A DNA stretch of 64,000 nt from Liolophura sinensis (Eukaryota > Mollusca > Polyplacophora > Chitonida > Chitonidae). A model generated the notes under the pieces. That model saw nothing but the letters and a program-made list of their open reading frames with translations. It was not told the origin of the DNA and did not search any database. The stretch lies in contig NC_088307.1 in the NCBI RefSeq assembly GCF_032854445.1, forward strand, positions 12,412,017 through 12,476,016, in the 5' to 3' direction. This document shows, in pieces, positions 45,801 to 56,924 of the stretch. How positions within the stretch are numbered: position 1 is the stretch's first letter; each line of letters begins with the position of its first letter. Position numbers and translations under genes: made by a program.

Positions 45801-48800
45801 CACATGCTGACGTGAGCTGTTTTAGAGAGGTACCATGACCCCGATCTACTTTTAGTTTATCTTCTCGTTATTGCCTAATGATTACCACGGTGGCTCAGTT
45901 TTTGCTCACGCAGTTAGCGTTGTTTCTCGGCCTTATTATTTACTTGTAAGTGTTGTCAAATAGAAGAAGAGCATACGTACGCGTAAGAGGAGAAAACAAG
46001 GCGTGTATGGGTCAGAGAAACTGCACTGATAACTTCGAGAATGAAAAAGAAAACTGACAAAAAAAAGACAACAAAATAAAACAAAACAACAACAACACCC
46101 CCCCCCCCCCCCAAAAAAAAAAAAAAATAAAAATAACAAGGTGTAAAGAAGGAAAAATGAAAAAAAAGAAGAAAACAACAACATGACTTTGTGATAAAGG
46201 TTAACATTTCTTTTAAAAGTAACCTAGATAATCGCTGTTCTACGGAAGCCCATTAGAATCACGCTGAAAGTTCGGGGGAAAATCTCGTAATTACAACATT
46301 ACGAGAAAAAATCTGGAAATTACGGGAAAATGTTTGTGCATGCATTATTGCTATATAGGTGTCAAATGGAGCTGTTGTAGAAGCTACAAGAAGTCCGCGA
46401 CGAGACTTCGACATGTTATACGAAGTGTGTGACGTGAAATAACCTAGTCGGCGATTACATGGCTATTACAGAGCAAATGGCTATTCAAAGGGGACCAGTC
46501 ATTACGTGTAATAAAAGTCTAACAGGCTATTTCTTCACTAATGCTGCACCTTCACACCTCTGACATGGTACATCAGTGAAACCTGATACGGGCCTTCTCG
46601 TGATGCTGATAAATCGCGATTCCAACGCCAGGACCCAGTTTCACAAAGATGTCGTACTTGTACGATAATCGCACATATTGGACATATAGTGACGCACAAA
46701 ATATCGTACGACAAAAAATCGTCGTACGCCGCTTTGTGAAACTGAACCCACGGGAGCTTCTTATATCCATTAAAACGAACCTAGGCCTATGTTATCGTTG
46801 TTACATGATGACACGTTGAAGAAGAAGAAGAAGAACAACAAAAAATGGTGGTATTTAAACTTCGTACATCCATGAAATCAGCCTATGTGATCGCTGTTGC
46901 ATGAAGATTAAATTTTTGTTGTCTTTACTGCTGTTATAAACGCTTGTATGTGTACCTATTCAATATTCCTCTCGCGGGTGAAATTACATTTGCAATACAT
47001 ATAAATCTACAAGATGAAGTATGTCAGCGAGCTGTTTTTGTCACGTGTCTTAACTGTGACTGCACAGTGGGTCGCAAGAATAAACAAGGCGTCGTCTACT
47101 TTGCGGGTTAGCGAAGGCCATTCGCACACACATGTTTTCGTCAATAAATCGCTGTATAAAGTATGCCAGATTCGTGTCCTAGATAGGCGATGTTGTAGCT
47201 ACAGACAAGTCTGATTATATGCGTGCACTGCAAGTTCTTGTGCATCACACACCACTAAAAATTTAGCGCATAACGCATAATTTCTACGGAGGCCCAGTTT
47301 TGGCTCGGGTCATGACGGACTCCACGGATGCAATAGATCCTGGATGCTTTATATCCCGGATTTTGTCCTTGTTTGCTGCAAGGGAACAAAACTAGAACCT
47401 ACACCAGCACATCGTTAATAGACAGCGGCAGGACATGCAAAGGTCGTGTGTACTACAACATCATATATACTCTGCCTTAAATATTGGGACTGCGTAATCG
47501 TCTTCATCTACCCACAACCCTACCATTCCTCATGTAAGCGACTAAATGTAACCTCCACGATCGCCGAGGTTAGGAGCTACATCGGGGACATCAGCCTGGA
47601 ATGGGTTCACGCGATAGCAGCCGTTTCACAATATGGCCGCCTTTCACTCGGAGGTTGCTTTATAGATCAGAGCTGACATAATTCCTGCGCAGACACAGTC
47701 AAAATAACCAAAAGAGTCGTTAACCAGCCTAACCCAGTAATGCGTGTATTCTGCTGTAGGTATTTCCTATGAGTTTTTTTGGTCAAGTAAACAACCGAAG
47801 AATGGCTTGCTTCATTAGCGACGCGCTTAATTAGCGATGTAAAGTATCAGCTGAGAAGATATAATCACTTTTTGGTACTGGTATGATCGATGTAGGAAGC
47901 GTTATCATGGAATTGCCAGCTGTCAGCAAGTGATATTCATGACTTCTCTAGAGCTGATAGGGGTCGAGTTTGTAAAGGACATGTACGCTGACTGGTGTAA
48001 TTTTACTGCTCCCAAAAAAATAAAAATAAAAAATATGAAACACAACTACAAGTACGGTGTGAATGACGCGCACATATTTACACGCGATTTTGGCTAGCGT
48101 GCGTTTTGACTTGAACCCCTCTGCAAGTCAGACCTAAGACTACTTTTTATCCCTGATCTGTCATTCCAAAATATTGAACAAATAACGTCTCGGACGGGTA
48201 CGTTAAGGTCCTCTGGTTACAGGTATATATTGTAGACCTTGTAAAGCGTGAGAAGACATCTTTTGAGCCTGTAGTGTAAGAATATATATGGTCCGTCAAT
48301 CGGTCGATGTACAGAGTTTTGTTCATCGCGCACGCCTTTTTTCAAACGGCGTGAATTACACAGAGGAGAGAATCAAATTTCTAAAATATTTTTTTCCTGA
48401 AAGCCAATCTGTCATTGTGAAGGGATGTCATAGATTTTATGGTGTGGCATTTTTTGACATGTAAGGCGAGCTATGCCATGCTAAAATCTATAGGTTTCAT
48501 TTCTATGTGCTCCATTTTACATGGTGAAGAGCTGTAGACTGTATCAGCTGTCTAGTTGTGATATCACACGACCCATATCACACTCTGTGATATCCCGCCA
48601 CATTCAGCCCAAGTGCAAGACGCACTTTAAATGCCTTATACGCCACTAAATCAGCTTATATTCGTACGTTGTTTCCATATCTGGTATGTACATGTGTAGT
48701 TAGGTACACCCGTTATTTTTTTTTAAATTTTAAGTGGTAAATGGCATATCTTTTTCTGTGCAATGGCGTTTCGTGTCCAAGCTGAAATGACTCCTGTTCT

Positions 48801-50193
48801 CTTTCACTGCATTAGTAATACGTTATAAGTAGACTCATGAAACTGCATGTCAAAGGCAGTAATAAACAAAAACATCACAGATCAATGGCTCGAATTGCCT
48901 TAAACAGGAAAGAGAATGCATGATTCGCAGCAACTTTTATGTCTCAGTTCAAAGTAGCGGGAAATTTGATTTTTATTTTTTTTGCTAGCAAATGCTTTTC
49001 AAACCAATTTTTAGTTAAAACTTTTGTATACAATTGGTTCCCTTGTATTGTTTGTGGGTCACATCATTCAGTTGAACAGAGACGCCGATACCTATAACAA
49101 ACCAAACTTCTGTATAAAACTATATTTCACTATAAGGCAAAATATAATGACTCTGGTAATGCTATTTCAGTTATAAAGCTGTCAAATTCATACAGAGGTC
49201 TTTGGTGACCATGTTATCCAAGTTTTGAGATATTATGTTCTCAGTCTGACTCCAAATCGCCCTTTCCGTTCAAAGGTTCAATTTCATATTAATAATCATA
49301 ATGAAAACAACGTGTGGGACAAGTTTTATGCAGATACGTTTTTATTCAAGGTTTTTTTTTACGTACCTTCATCCTAAGCGAGGTGCGCATAAACCAAAAT
49401 TCCATTAACTTTTGACAAGTCCCGAAGGACCTTCAAGTTCTTTTATGTATCTTGATTTATTTGCACTCCATGCTTCTACGAGGTTTTAAACTTACACACT
49501 CATTAATGATATTATTTACACGTATACCTCTGTTTTCCCATCACCTTAATTATTCTCCAACAAACCCAAAACTGAGCAATAAGACCAACACTTCTTACAA
49601 TTGTTACTTTTCCCTACGGTCAGCCGTTCTTGTGCCGTTGCCAATGACAACGACGGGATCGATGAGAAGTCATCAAAATCAGGTAAAAGGCCGGAAATAT
49701 CACCTCTTCTAATGGTGATTTGTGGCAATCCATTAACCAGCCGACACAATGGTTTAGGGAGGTGCTTAGAGGTGATTTAACTGTGTATGCAAATAATAAG
49801 GCCGAAAAGATTAACAGTATAAATGAGCAAGGTCAATCTGTGTGTTTTTTTATTATATCAAATCCTTTAGCAGGTTCTGTTTTGCACTTGCTGATTTTGC
49901 ATCGTATTGCAACGGTAAATGGCACATTGATCGGTGCACCCAAACATCTCTGGTCTCCACAAGAACATGGCGTCGAATGCATGTCTATCGATGTCACAGA
50001 CAATATAAGATAAAGACAGTTCTTGTAGGATACTCCAAAAATTATCGACGACTACGGGGCCGACTGTGATGTCAAAAGCGTCTACTTATGCAAGGCAGTT
50101 TTCTGAATCCCGATATTGTAAGAATTATGGACTTACTTCTATCTTAGGGTGAACTGGGAATTTTGGAAAGACGAAATCCATCGCCGTTTCCAT
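36882..50193 (-). CDS. phytanoyl-CoA dioxygenase (PhyH) family Fe(II)/2-oxoglutarate oxygenase
   Basis: Nine exons: 50193-50137, 43736-43663, 42965-42884, 41721-41611, 41073-40979, 39584-39494, 38698-38569, 38354-38203, 36986-36882. They total 897 nt and encode 298 aa with all phases matching. The donor of exon 4 (GAG-GTTCGT) is weak. The start [19 protein letters not shown] is the only ATG-opened exon in phase. Visible PhyH features: [18 protein letters not shown] (N-terminal helix), Lys121 in HYHTKFMMK, the iron motif His136-Gln-Asp138 in [30 protein letters not shown], and the distal iron ligand His225 with Arg236 for 2-oxoglutarate in [15 protein letters not shown]. It should hydroxylate a small substrate. 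The HQDYGYWY style recalls proteins named L-proline trans-4-hydroxylase-like or ectoine hydroxylase-like rather than human PHYH, but the substrate cannot be read from sequence. No PTS1 (ends VKADK), no signal peptide. Introns are rich in SINEs and MITEs. Confidence 0.95.
36990..37328 (-). mobile_element. SINE family 3, full length
   Basis: The head at right (element strand GGTGGCCTAATGATTTGAGC, CGAAGTCAGGAGACC) looks tRNA-derived. The body contains CCGAAGACACCAGACATGAC. It lies immediately upstream of PhyH exon 9 on the gene strand. Confidence 0.75.
37500..38085. repeat. 28-bp minisatellite, about 20 copies
   Basis: Unit ACCAATGTGGAGGCCAACAA plus CAGAACGT, in the last intron of the PhyH gene. 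The 28-bp period makes repeats read in all three frames, which explains the string of short ORFs. Confidence 0.9.
38960..39150 (+). mobile_element. V-SINE-related variant with a different body
   Basis: B-box-like GAGGTTCGAATCCAGCTC, GCGCTGTCGTATAAATGAAG and the tail CGTTAAACACCAATCAATTT. Shared tail but diverged body suggests a sister subfamily. Confidence 0.75.
39150..39283 (-). mobile_element. V-SINE/RUDI-like, 5'-truncated
   Basis: Shares its ATTT tail with the plus-strand copy ending at 39150, forming an inverted pair. Confidence 0.9.
39345..39475 (-). mobile_element. V-SINE/RUDI-like, 5'-truncated
   Basis: Tail and body end about 20 bp short of PhyH exon 6, in the intron on its donor side. 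Confidence 0.9.
39846..39952. mobile_element. family-B MITE, right repeat missing
   Basis: GGGCCCAGTTTCACAAGATG to TGTAAGCTAAAAAAAATTTC, running into the next copy. Confidence 0.85.
39953..40090. mobile_element. family-B MITE, whole
   Basis: GGGCCCAGTCTCACAAAGAT to CCACTTAGTGAAACTGGACC. Confidence 0.88.
40228..40400 (+). mobile_element. V-SINE/RUDI-like, 5'-truncated
   Basis: From CCGTGGCTTTCTCTCCGACC to the tail CAATCAAATAAAATAAAAT. Confidence 0.9.
40495..40535 (-). pseudogene. stray copy of part of PhyH exon 6
   Basis: ACGGAGACGATCTGCGGGAA plus CAGACAG repeats 39540-39566 of exon 6 with one difference over 27 bp. It lies in the neighbouring intron without usable splice sites of its own. 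Confidence 0.65.
41090..41395 (+). mobile_element. family-A MITE carrying a V-SINE
   Basis: The left repeat GTAATTCTTTAACCTTTTCG and right repeat GCGAAAAGGTTGTCGAATTA bracket the core, interrupted at 41155-41251 by SINE sequence. Confidence 0.88.
41144..41262 (+). mobile_element. short V-SINE inserted in a family-A MITE, with TSD
   Basis: A 97-bp 3' piece (41155-41251) flanked by TGAAGGCGTTA and TGAAGGCATTA, an 11-bp target duplication of MITE sequence. Confidence 0.9.
41997..42216 (+). mobile_element. family-A MITE, best-preserved copy
   Basis: CTGTAATTCTTCAACCTTTT at the left and the inverse of TAATTCCTCAACCTCTTCGC at the right, about 220 bp apart. Confidence 0.9.
42209..42604. mobile_element. 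family-C MITE, about 390 bp
   Basis: Imperfect ~33-bp terminal inverted repeats: the left TACACTATAACAAATTG and the reverse complement of the right, TACACTGTAAGAATTG; both continue to TTTACAGC. It shares its left boundary with the family-A MITE. The interior is rich in TTTACAGTG-like words. Confidence 0.8.
43195..43480 (-). mobile_element. V-SINE/RUDI-like, full length
   Basis: Tail through GAACTCACAGTGACCGCATT to the head TGGAGGTCCCCC. It contains a CTGCG stutter in the head. Confidence 0.92.
45145..45280 (-). mobile_element. V-SINE/RUDI-like, internally deleted
   Basis: The tail (AGCGTTTTACGCTG) joins directly to the tRNA-like half (GCCAGCGTGAGCAGGACTTG); the central body is gone. Confidence 0.85.
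45297..45455 (-). mobile_element. V-SINE/RUDI-like, 5'-truncated
   Basis: A well-preserved tail and body, close to the consensus of the copies in this window; likely young. Confidence 0.93.
45616..45641. repeat. (TA)n microsatellite
   Basis: About thirteen TA units. Confidence 0.95.
46098..46126. repeat. poly-C / poly-A tract
   Basis: A run of C followed by a run of A inside an A-rich low-complexity stretch (46040-46180). The hydrophobic ORFs opposite it are artefacts. Confidence 0.95.
46631..46750. mobile_element. family-B MITE
   Basis: GGACCCAGTTTCACAAAGAT to GCTTTGTGAAACTGAACCC; shorter interior than 31342-31479. Confidence 0.87.
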
Positions 50194-50461
50194 GTTTTTT
50201 ACACGTGAAAGGTCGGACTACAGCCGTTGCACAGAGAACGCAGATGGCGGTATCAATTACTTTCAGTTTCGCTGTAGACAGGGGAATTCACTGAGAAAAC
50301 TTACATCATAGAAAATGTTTCAGCAGCCAATATGTCCAAAATTACGGATGGATGCCGGACTTTTACCAGATGGTCAAAGGTTTTCTACAACACCATGATC
50401 TGGAAATATAAAACACCAGGTATGTAAAGAAAAGAAGACTTACATAGACACAAGTCAAATA

Positions 50462-50722
50462 TTACGATTATCAGGTAAGACAGAGACTTGGGTTCAAATT
50501 CCGGTGGGATCAGATTTAATGATGTCGTATTTAAGATTTAATTATTCGCCATTTTGGTACTTCTCCGTTCTGCGCTCTGTTCAGATGGATAGTATGGCGT
50601 CAAATCAATGTGACTGGGTGGGAGATGTCATGTCTGGTGTCCTCGACATGAATTTTCTGTGAAGCAGCACTAAGACCACTGGGAGCCACCCGCTTCAAGA
50701 GGGTGCGCCTGCTAAATGACAT
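50462..50722 (+). mobile_element. SINE family 3, partial
   Basis: B-box-like GGGTTCAAATTCCGG, then GATGTCATGTCTGGTGTCCT. It lies upstream of the PhyH first coding exon. Confidence 0.65.
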
Positions 50723-51502
50723 AATCCCTTATATTGAAGACAAAAAGAAAGAAACATCGTTGTTTTTCTTGGACTAGGGGTTCTCTTAATACAGTCCTGT
50801 TGAAAATAAGCAACATGGTTTCTATTTTCTTAATCCGCTGTGAGCAAGTCTTTGCACACTGTTACAATGTAACCATTATATTGATCATTCATGTAAAACG
50901 CCAACTGGGTTTCGAACAGTGTCAAGCGGCCATTGTATTTGGCTGGCAGTGTGTAAGAAGATACTCAAATGATCATTCTCTCGCCACAGATTGGGTTTAG
51001 CATTGTTCTGCTCTCGATTTAATACCGTGTGCACTTATTTCACACATGGACGATTTTCAAAAGGGCGCCTTTGCACGCTCCGTGGCAAAACACATATACC
51101 AAAGTGGAAATCATTCTAGGTTAATGCTTATCTGTACTGTTGCCTGTTTAAGCAAAATTTTCTGTCGATGGTTGCATAATATAAATATATATATGCACAA
51201 GGGTGCACGTCACTTGAGAATCATGTTAAATGTGAAATGAAATGTGAATTACTACACGAGACATATCTTAATATCAAAAACAATAATGGGTAAATTTCCG
51301 CTAAAAACTGATCCAGTCTTGTAACAAACAAAATTCTTACTGATTCAGAAATTATTTCTTTCCTTTGATTTTTCTTGTATTTCTTTAAGGGAAATAGTAA
51401 TATTTCGTTCAATTTACGGTTTTGGTTGGTATTGTCCGAAAACCATAACCCCACCTGACCACCTCCCCACCAAGTTCAATGGAGATAAAGACCAGTTCAT
51501 TT

Positions 51503-51670
51503 TGGTATTTCACGCCGTACTCAAGAATATTTCACTTATACGACGGCGGCCAACGTTATGGTGGGTGGAAACCGGGCAGAGCCCGGGGGAAACCCACGAC
51601 CATCCGCAGGTTGCTGACAGACCTTCCCACGTACGGCCGGAGAGGAAGCCATCATGAGCCGGACTTGAAG
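51503..51670 (-). mobile_element. V-SINE/RUDI-like, 5'-truncated
   Basis: TATTTCACGCCGTACTCAAG to GAGGAAGCCATCATGAGCC; the body is close to consensus. Confidence 0.92.
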
Positions 51671-52049
51671 CTTTTAACTAGAAGCCGAACTCAAGAATAT
51701 TTCAATATTTTCAACTGTGCAATACAATTCATTTGTATTTGGGGACAAAACCTGAGCGACAGTGGTAAACCACTGATCTTTGGAAAGTTACTGATGAATT
51801 TTCCATACACATTTGACGTACAGATATGTACCCCAAGACAAGTGATCTTCAAAGAACGTTAGAATTGTTCAAGTGGCCACGCGAGTATTATCAACAGAGT
51901 ACTGATACAAAATGCCACGGACATTAACATCAGGTGAATATAAAAAATCTGTGTCCAAGACCGGGATTGAACCCACGTCTCATTTAGTCCCTATCGATTG
52001 AAACGCCACGCCGCTACCTATTTATGATGGATTCCGTTATTTCCATGAT

Positions 52050-52207
52050 ATTTATTTGTATTTGTATTATGTTTGATTGGTGTTTCACGCCGTACTCATG
52101 AATACTTCACTTACACGACGGCGGACAGCGCCATGGTGGGAAGAAACAGGTCAAAGCTAGAGTAAAACCCCAGACCATCCGCAAGTTGCTGAAAGACCTT
52201 CCAACTT
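52050..52207 (-). mobile_element. V-SINE/RUDI-like, diverged
   Basis: Tail and body with many changes (GACAGCGCCATGGTGGGAAG), ending just left of a family-2 SINE. Confidence 0.87.
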
Positions 52208-52211
52208 ACAA

Positions 52212-52502
52212 TTTCCATGTTATGATAACTCCAATCAAAACTTTCGAGTGAGTTTAACGTCGAAGGAATCCTTAGGGTGTATGTAATGAATCTCCTTGTT
52301 GCAGGACGGATTTCCACCGCTCTTTTATCTAGTGCTGCTTCACTGAGACGACTTACCGAAGGCAAGTAAGCCGCCCCGACCGAGCCATTATACTGATACG
52401 GGTCAACTAGTCGTTGCACTATCCCCTTCAAGCTGAACGCCAAGCGAGAAAGTTGATCTACCGCTCCCGAAGCGGACGCTCTACCAACTGTGCTCTCTGG
52501 CC
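52212..52502 (-). mobile_element. SINE family 2, full length, tRNA-derived head
   Basis: Element-strand head AGCACAGTTGGTAGAGCGTC followed by CGCTTCGGGAGCGG, with an A-box. The body matches 10846-11072. The weak ORF across it is an artefact. Confidence 0.87.
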
Positions 52503-53014
52503 AACTGAATTAAGGAATTTCATTAACAATATTCTTTACGCGAAAGTGCGGTAAAGACAAAATTAGTGATGAAATTAGCCATTGTTGGCCATGCATGGTA
52601 AACAGTGATATTTTGGTGATTTACGGTCTCACAACCCCCAGCCCCCCACCCCCCCCCACCTTCAACACACACACATACACGCACAGCACTTTTCCTTTCA
52701 CTGAGAAAAAAATGACTGATCACACTGAAATGTGATTGCTTTTAGAAAAATAAGGTGCCGTATTTCTCCATGGTCACACTAGACTGAGCTGCCACCGTTT
52801 TAAATTTTCTCTTTGACGGCACACCTTCCCTTGCCAGCGTTGTTCGGATCGGTGGAGCTATGGGCCATATTTCTTTGTCGTCACACTGTACTGATTCCAG
52901 AGAAAGCTTTTATCAGAAGGTATGTTGTCTAGGTGATGCTAGAATATATTCTGTGTTTATAACATAATACTGTGTCATATTCAATACATTATCATGTTAG
53001 CCTAATACAATGTT

Positions 53015-53152
53015 TATTTATTCATATATTTATTTATTTACTTGATTTGTGTTTCACGTTGTCTTCAAGAATATTTCACGTGCACTGGTGAAAGGTTCCT
53101 CGGTCAGTGCGTGGTCCTGGCATGCTAACCACCTCTGCCACGGAAGCCCCTA
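53015..53152 (-). mobile_element. V-SINE/RUDI-like, internally deleted
   Basis: The tail to ATATTTCACG is fused to the head region (TGCACTGGTGAAAGGTTCC ... CACGGAAGCCCC). Confidence 0.87.
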
Positions 53153-53157
53153 ATCTA

Positions 53158-53222
53158 ATAAAATTTTTCAGTCATATAACGACGAAGGAGTCATTAGAAT
53201 GCATGTAACGTGCCTTCTTCGT
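53158..53222 (-). mobile_element. SINE family 2, tail fragment
   Basis: TCATATAACGACGAAGGAGT and GAATGCATGTAACG match the family-2 3' part. Confidence 0.65.
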
Positions 53223-53340
53223 CTAATACAATGTTTATGTTAGTCTAATACAATGTTTATGTTAGTCTAATGCAATGTTCATGTCAGTCTGATACAATGT
53301 ATATGCGAGTCTAATGCAATGTTTATGTTGGTCTAAAATT
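53218..53340. repeat. about 22-bp minisatellite, 5 copies
   Basis: TCTAATACAATGTTTATGTT units with minor variation, in intergenic DNA. Confidence 0.88.
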
Positions 53341-53463
53341 ATTAAATTAAATTTAAAAGATGTTTTTCATCCCTACGATGCTGTGGATATCAGGAGGGAA
53401 AGTGGAGCACACTTTTCGTAGCTTGATCGAAACAATACACAGACCCTGTAGAAAGAATGATTA

Positions 53464-53690
53464 TATCTTAACTCACTGTTAACGTTAACTTCGGCAACCT
53501 TGCAGCCATAGATCGTGGCCACAGGAACCTTAGGGTGTGGTTCGCCGAGCCAGCTTTCTTCAACAATAGCCTCTCGTCTGTTTGATTCCTGACGCCATGC
53601 AGCCGACACATATCCACCTGTCAGCTCTTGCCATCGGACTTGCTTCATTGAACAAATTAGAACCGATCGGGTAGTTTTGTTTATTGTCAT
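53464..53690 (-). other. possible orphan exon, unidentified
   Basis: A locally GC-richer block with an open frame (RWQELTGGYVSAAWRQESN, then EEAIVEESWLG-like sequence, KVPVATIYGCKVAEVN) ending at AACA-GTGAGT, a good donor. No homologue is recognised and no partner exon was found to the left. A second overlapping frame is also open, which weakens the case. Confidence 0.25.
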
Positions 53691-54112
53691 TCGCTAGTGT
53701 AATACCGTCGAAGCCCACTGACGCACGTTGTCCTTTGACGAACCGATCGTGCGTGGACGACACTTGATTCATAGCCTTCTACTACACGCCCTTGACGTAT
53801 GCCTACTGGTTTTGCAAAATAAGGTGCACACAAATACCTCAATACAAATCTACCCGACTTGTATATAGGTGTCAGGTGATCGGGGTAGATATATCCGACT
53901 GGTAAACAGATTTGCTATGGATATTCATTCACCACTGCTTTCAGGTCAACTTTGATTTATGTTCGATGTGTAGGGACACTAACCATTGACACTACGGATG
54001 CACTCATGTGTAAAAATCGAGGTCATTCATTTACTATGTGAAACGGATATATAACTGCACCCATTTTTTTGGCTGTTTGTGCAGCTCGGCCTAGAGTCTC
54101 CCATTATGCCCT

Positions 54113-54205
54113 GTTAATTAGTTTATTGATTAATTTATTTATTTGACAATTGTTAATGTCATACTCTAGAAGTTTTAACTTTCACGGTGGAGGTCGATGT
54201 ACGGT
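54113..54205 (-). mobile_element. decayed V-SINE tail
   Basis: TTAATTTATTTATTTGACAA and GTCATACTCTAGAAGTTTTA are recognisable remnants. Confidence 0.6.
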
Positions 54206-54291
54206 GTAAATTTTCGGCCTTTGGCAAGTTACTAATGAACTTTCCCACATTTACGTATACCTCTGCTCATCATATTGGTGGAGTGAGTCAT

Positions 54292-54440
54292 TGACCCTGG
54301 ATCAACCGCCCCGGACGGTCGATGTGAGTTCAAGTCCAGCTCATGCTGGCTTCCTCTCCGGCTGGTCGCCGTCATATAAGTGAAATACTCTTGAGTACGG
54401 CGTAAAACAGCAATCAAATAAATAAATAAATAAATACCGC
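54292..54440 (+). mobile_element. V-SINE/RUDI-like, internally deleted
   Basis: The head half (GTGAGTTCAAGTCCAGCTC, GGCTTCCTCTCCGGC) joins directly to GGTCGCCGTCATATAAGTG and the tail. Confidence 0.88.
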
Positions 54441-54516
54441 CCCGGAAGCGGACCATATTGGTTGAAGGTAACACCCCGGAGTAAACATTTATTCAGTCAG
54501 TTATGGATCAGCGCTT

Positions 54517-54560
54517 TATCCGATGACGAATCCGATGACGAATCCGATGACGAATCCATC
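54517..54560. repeat. 12-bp tandem repeat, 3 copies
   Basis: GATGACGAATCC is repeated three times after CTTTATCC. Confidence 0.85.
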
Positions 54561-56924
54561 ACTAAATCAGTTCACGGATCAATGGATTAATCATGTAACT
54601 GATCAATGAATCAATAATCATATTTGGATTCAGTGAACAGACGAATCAGTGGTCATGCAACTAAATGAAATACGCAGCTGACAATACGGTGAATTGGCTT
54701 ATTAATTAAGTCACTGGAAGTCGGCATTTGTGAAGGTGTAAGTCATGATCATTCTTTATTGTTTTTAATCTCCGATTATAACTATTTTGAATTAATGAAA
54801 ACCACACATTTTGAATATTTACTTGCAAATAAATAAATAATAAATAAATAAATAGTTTGCATAAATAATCACATCATGCGGTAATGAATTATTTTTTTAA
54901 AACTTGTATTTAAACGAACCAACCTACATGACTGATTTCAAACACTTTTCTTGAACTGGAAAGACAAATGATCAAGAATTCGTTTGGTTATGGATTTGTT
55001 TTTGTGAATGCGAGAAAACGTACTAAGGGGTATATTTTTTCATCCCTGAGAGCTGATATCTCTGGTTAACTGCTAATGCTAGCTTTTAAAAGAACAAATT
55101 GGAAAAATTTCAGACCAAATGGTATTCCTGTCAATCAAATCCGGACCTTATCAGGAGGTTTGTATCATTTGCGTCCAAATGCTAAAAATTTAGATACGAA
55201 CTAAATGAGAAAAACCGGAAAAGTTGGAAAAGTACGAATTTTTCCTCCATTATATGCATTTTTAAGCTATGAAAAAAGCGACCAAGAAAATTTTGACTAT
55301 TATTCAGTCGTTTTTCAAAGTTAAAGCTAAACTTAAAATTAAAAAAAAAATAAAGCAATGTTACAAAAATCTGAATTTGTTGGCCGTTTTATGTACTTTT
55401 GAAGTCAAATATAAACTGTAAAGCAACATATTCAACGGAACCTCTTCATGGTTCATTGATCACACAGAATGAAATGAGAATGTAGTGAACCTTGACATCG
55501 TCGCAAAAGCGAAACGGATGACTGAAAAGTTCAATGATCGCTGTGTTTGAAAGTTTTTCTCCTTCGGTTTGACACATCAAACAGTTGTTTTCTTGAAACC
55601 TCAGTATCCGAATTGTGACTGAGGAAAATGCATCACAAAACGTTTATTGTTCATATACATGCAAACATGTGTATATGATTTGGAAGCGCGATTTCAACGC
55701 GCTCATAATAAAAACACATTAACTGAGACGTTATAGGAAGGTGGCTACATTCTGACTGAAGATAACATTGTCCTCGCCTTATCCTTCGTCTCGCGTATTC
55801 ACAAAGTGAATTAAGGCTATACTCTGTTGCCCCACTTTTACACCAACCAGCAATTAATTCTTTTTTATATGTACCTGTCGCTGAGAATAATAGTTCAATG
55901 TTAACCACTTATTTCACGAAGAGAAGCACTTCGTACGCAGGATGAATTGACAACGCGTTACCACCGACGGCCACGGGGAGAGGGGATAAAGGCATTATTC
56001 AGGCCCAGCCCCTTAGAAGTTTCGGGTGACTGAATATCAATCTACAGAATACCAGCATAAATACGAACAATTCGTCTAGGTAGCTATGTTTTTGTGAAAT
56101 ACAGGTCTTTTTCTTCCGTACCTATCTGTATAGTCCAGGCAGTGGCGCACACGCTTCACACTGCACAGTACTATTTAGATCGAAGGAGATTTGCAGTTTG
56201 GACAAGGCTATTATAATCAACCGAGACGAAGCATTGTTTTGGAACTTGTGAAATCAATTACTAACGGCCCACGGCTTACGAGGATTCTGTCTACAGGTAA
56301 GTTAAATGCATTCAGGTGATATAATCAGGTGCAAAGCAGAAACAGATGTTATTTTTTTAATCTGGACACAGCATTTTAGAATGTACTTTAAGAAGGAAAT
56401 TTCTGTACGCCTATGTAATGCACATCATGACGAAGGATTGTTTTGGAAGCCAATTAATAATGGCTTACGGAAATTCTTTCTGCGGGTCACTTTAATAGTT
56501 TTTATTGCCCCCATGTGATATGATCGGCTGTAGAGAAGATACAGATTTTTTTTATCCCGACAAAGCATTTTAGAATGTACTTTATGGAATGAAATTTCCC
56601 TGTAGTACACTATGCTTACATCTGCGCACCAGAGATACGCATTTAGGAATCTCGATAAAGAAGTTTTCTAAGCCATGTTTTTTGATGTTAATCAAAAGTG
56701 TGGAAGTTTCCTCGCAGAAAGATCAACTGTTCAATCCCGAGTCAAGCCATACCTAACTCTTGCAATCTCGATATTCTTGGTACTTTTAACCTGTTTCTTT
56801 GCGCACATGTAATGCCAAGTTTTGGCGGGCGAATTTCAGTGTGCTGTGGCCGGATGTCCGATGTCTTTGGCACAGTATTGCAGAGAGGCAAGCATAACGA
56901 AGCATTTGCAAATAAATGATACGT

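Larger units (their letters stand above)
43740..50136. other. PhyH intron 1, mostly unassigned
   Basis: 6.4 kb between exons 1 and 2. Recognised contents are two V-SINEs (45145-45455), a family-B MITE (46631) and simple repeats. 47500-47670 is CpG-richer, but no exon was found. Confidence 0.6.

Noticed and set aside
45936-46207. Hydrophobic 82 to 83-codon ORFs
   Set aside because: They read through poly-A and poly-C low-complexity sequence.
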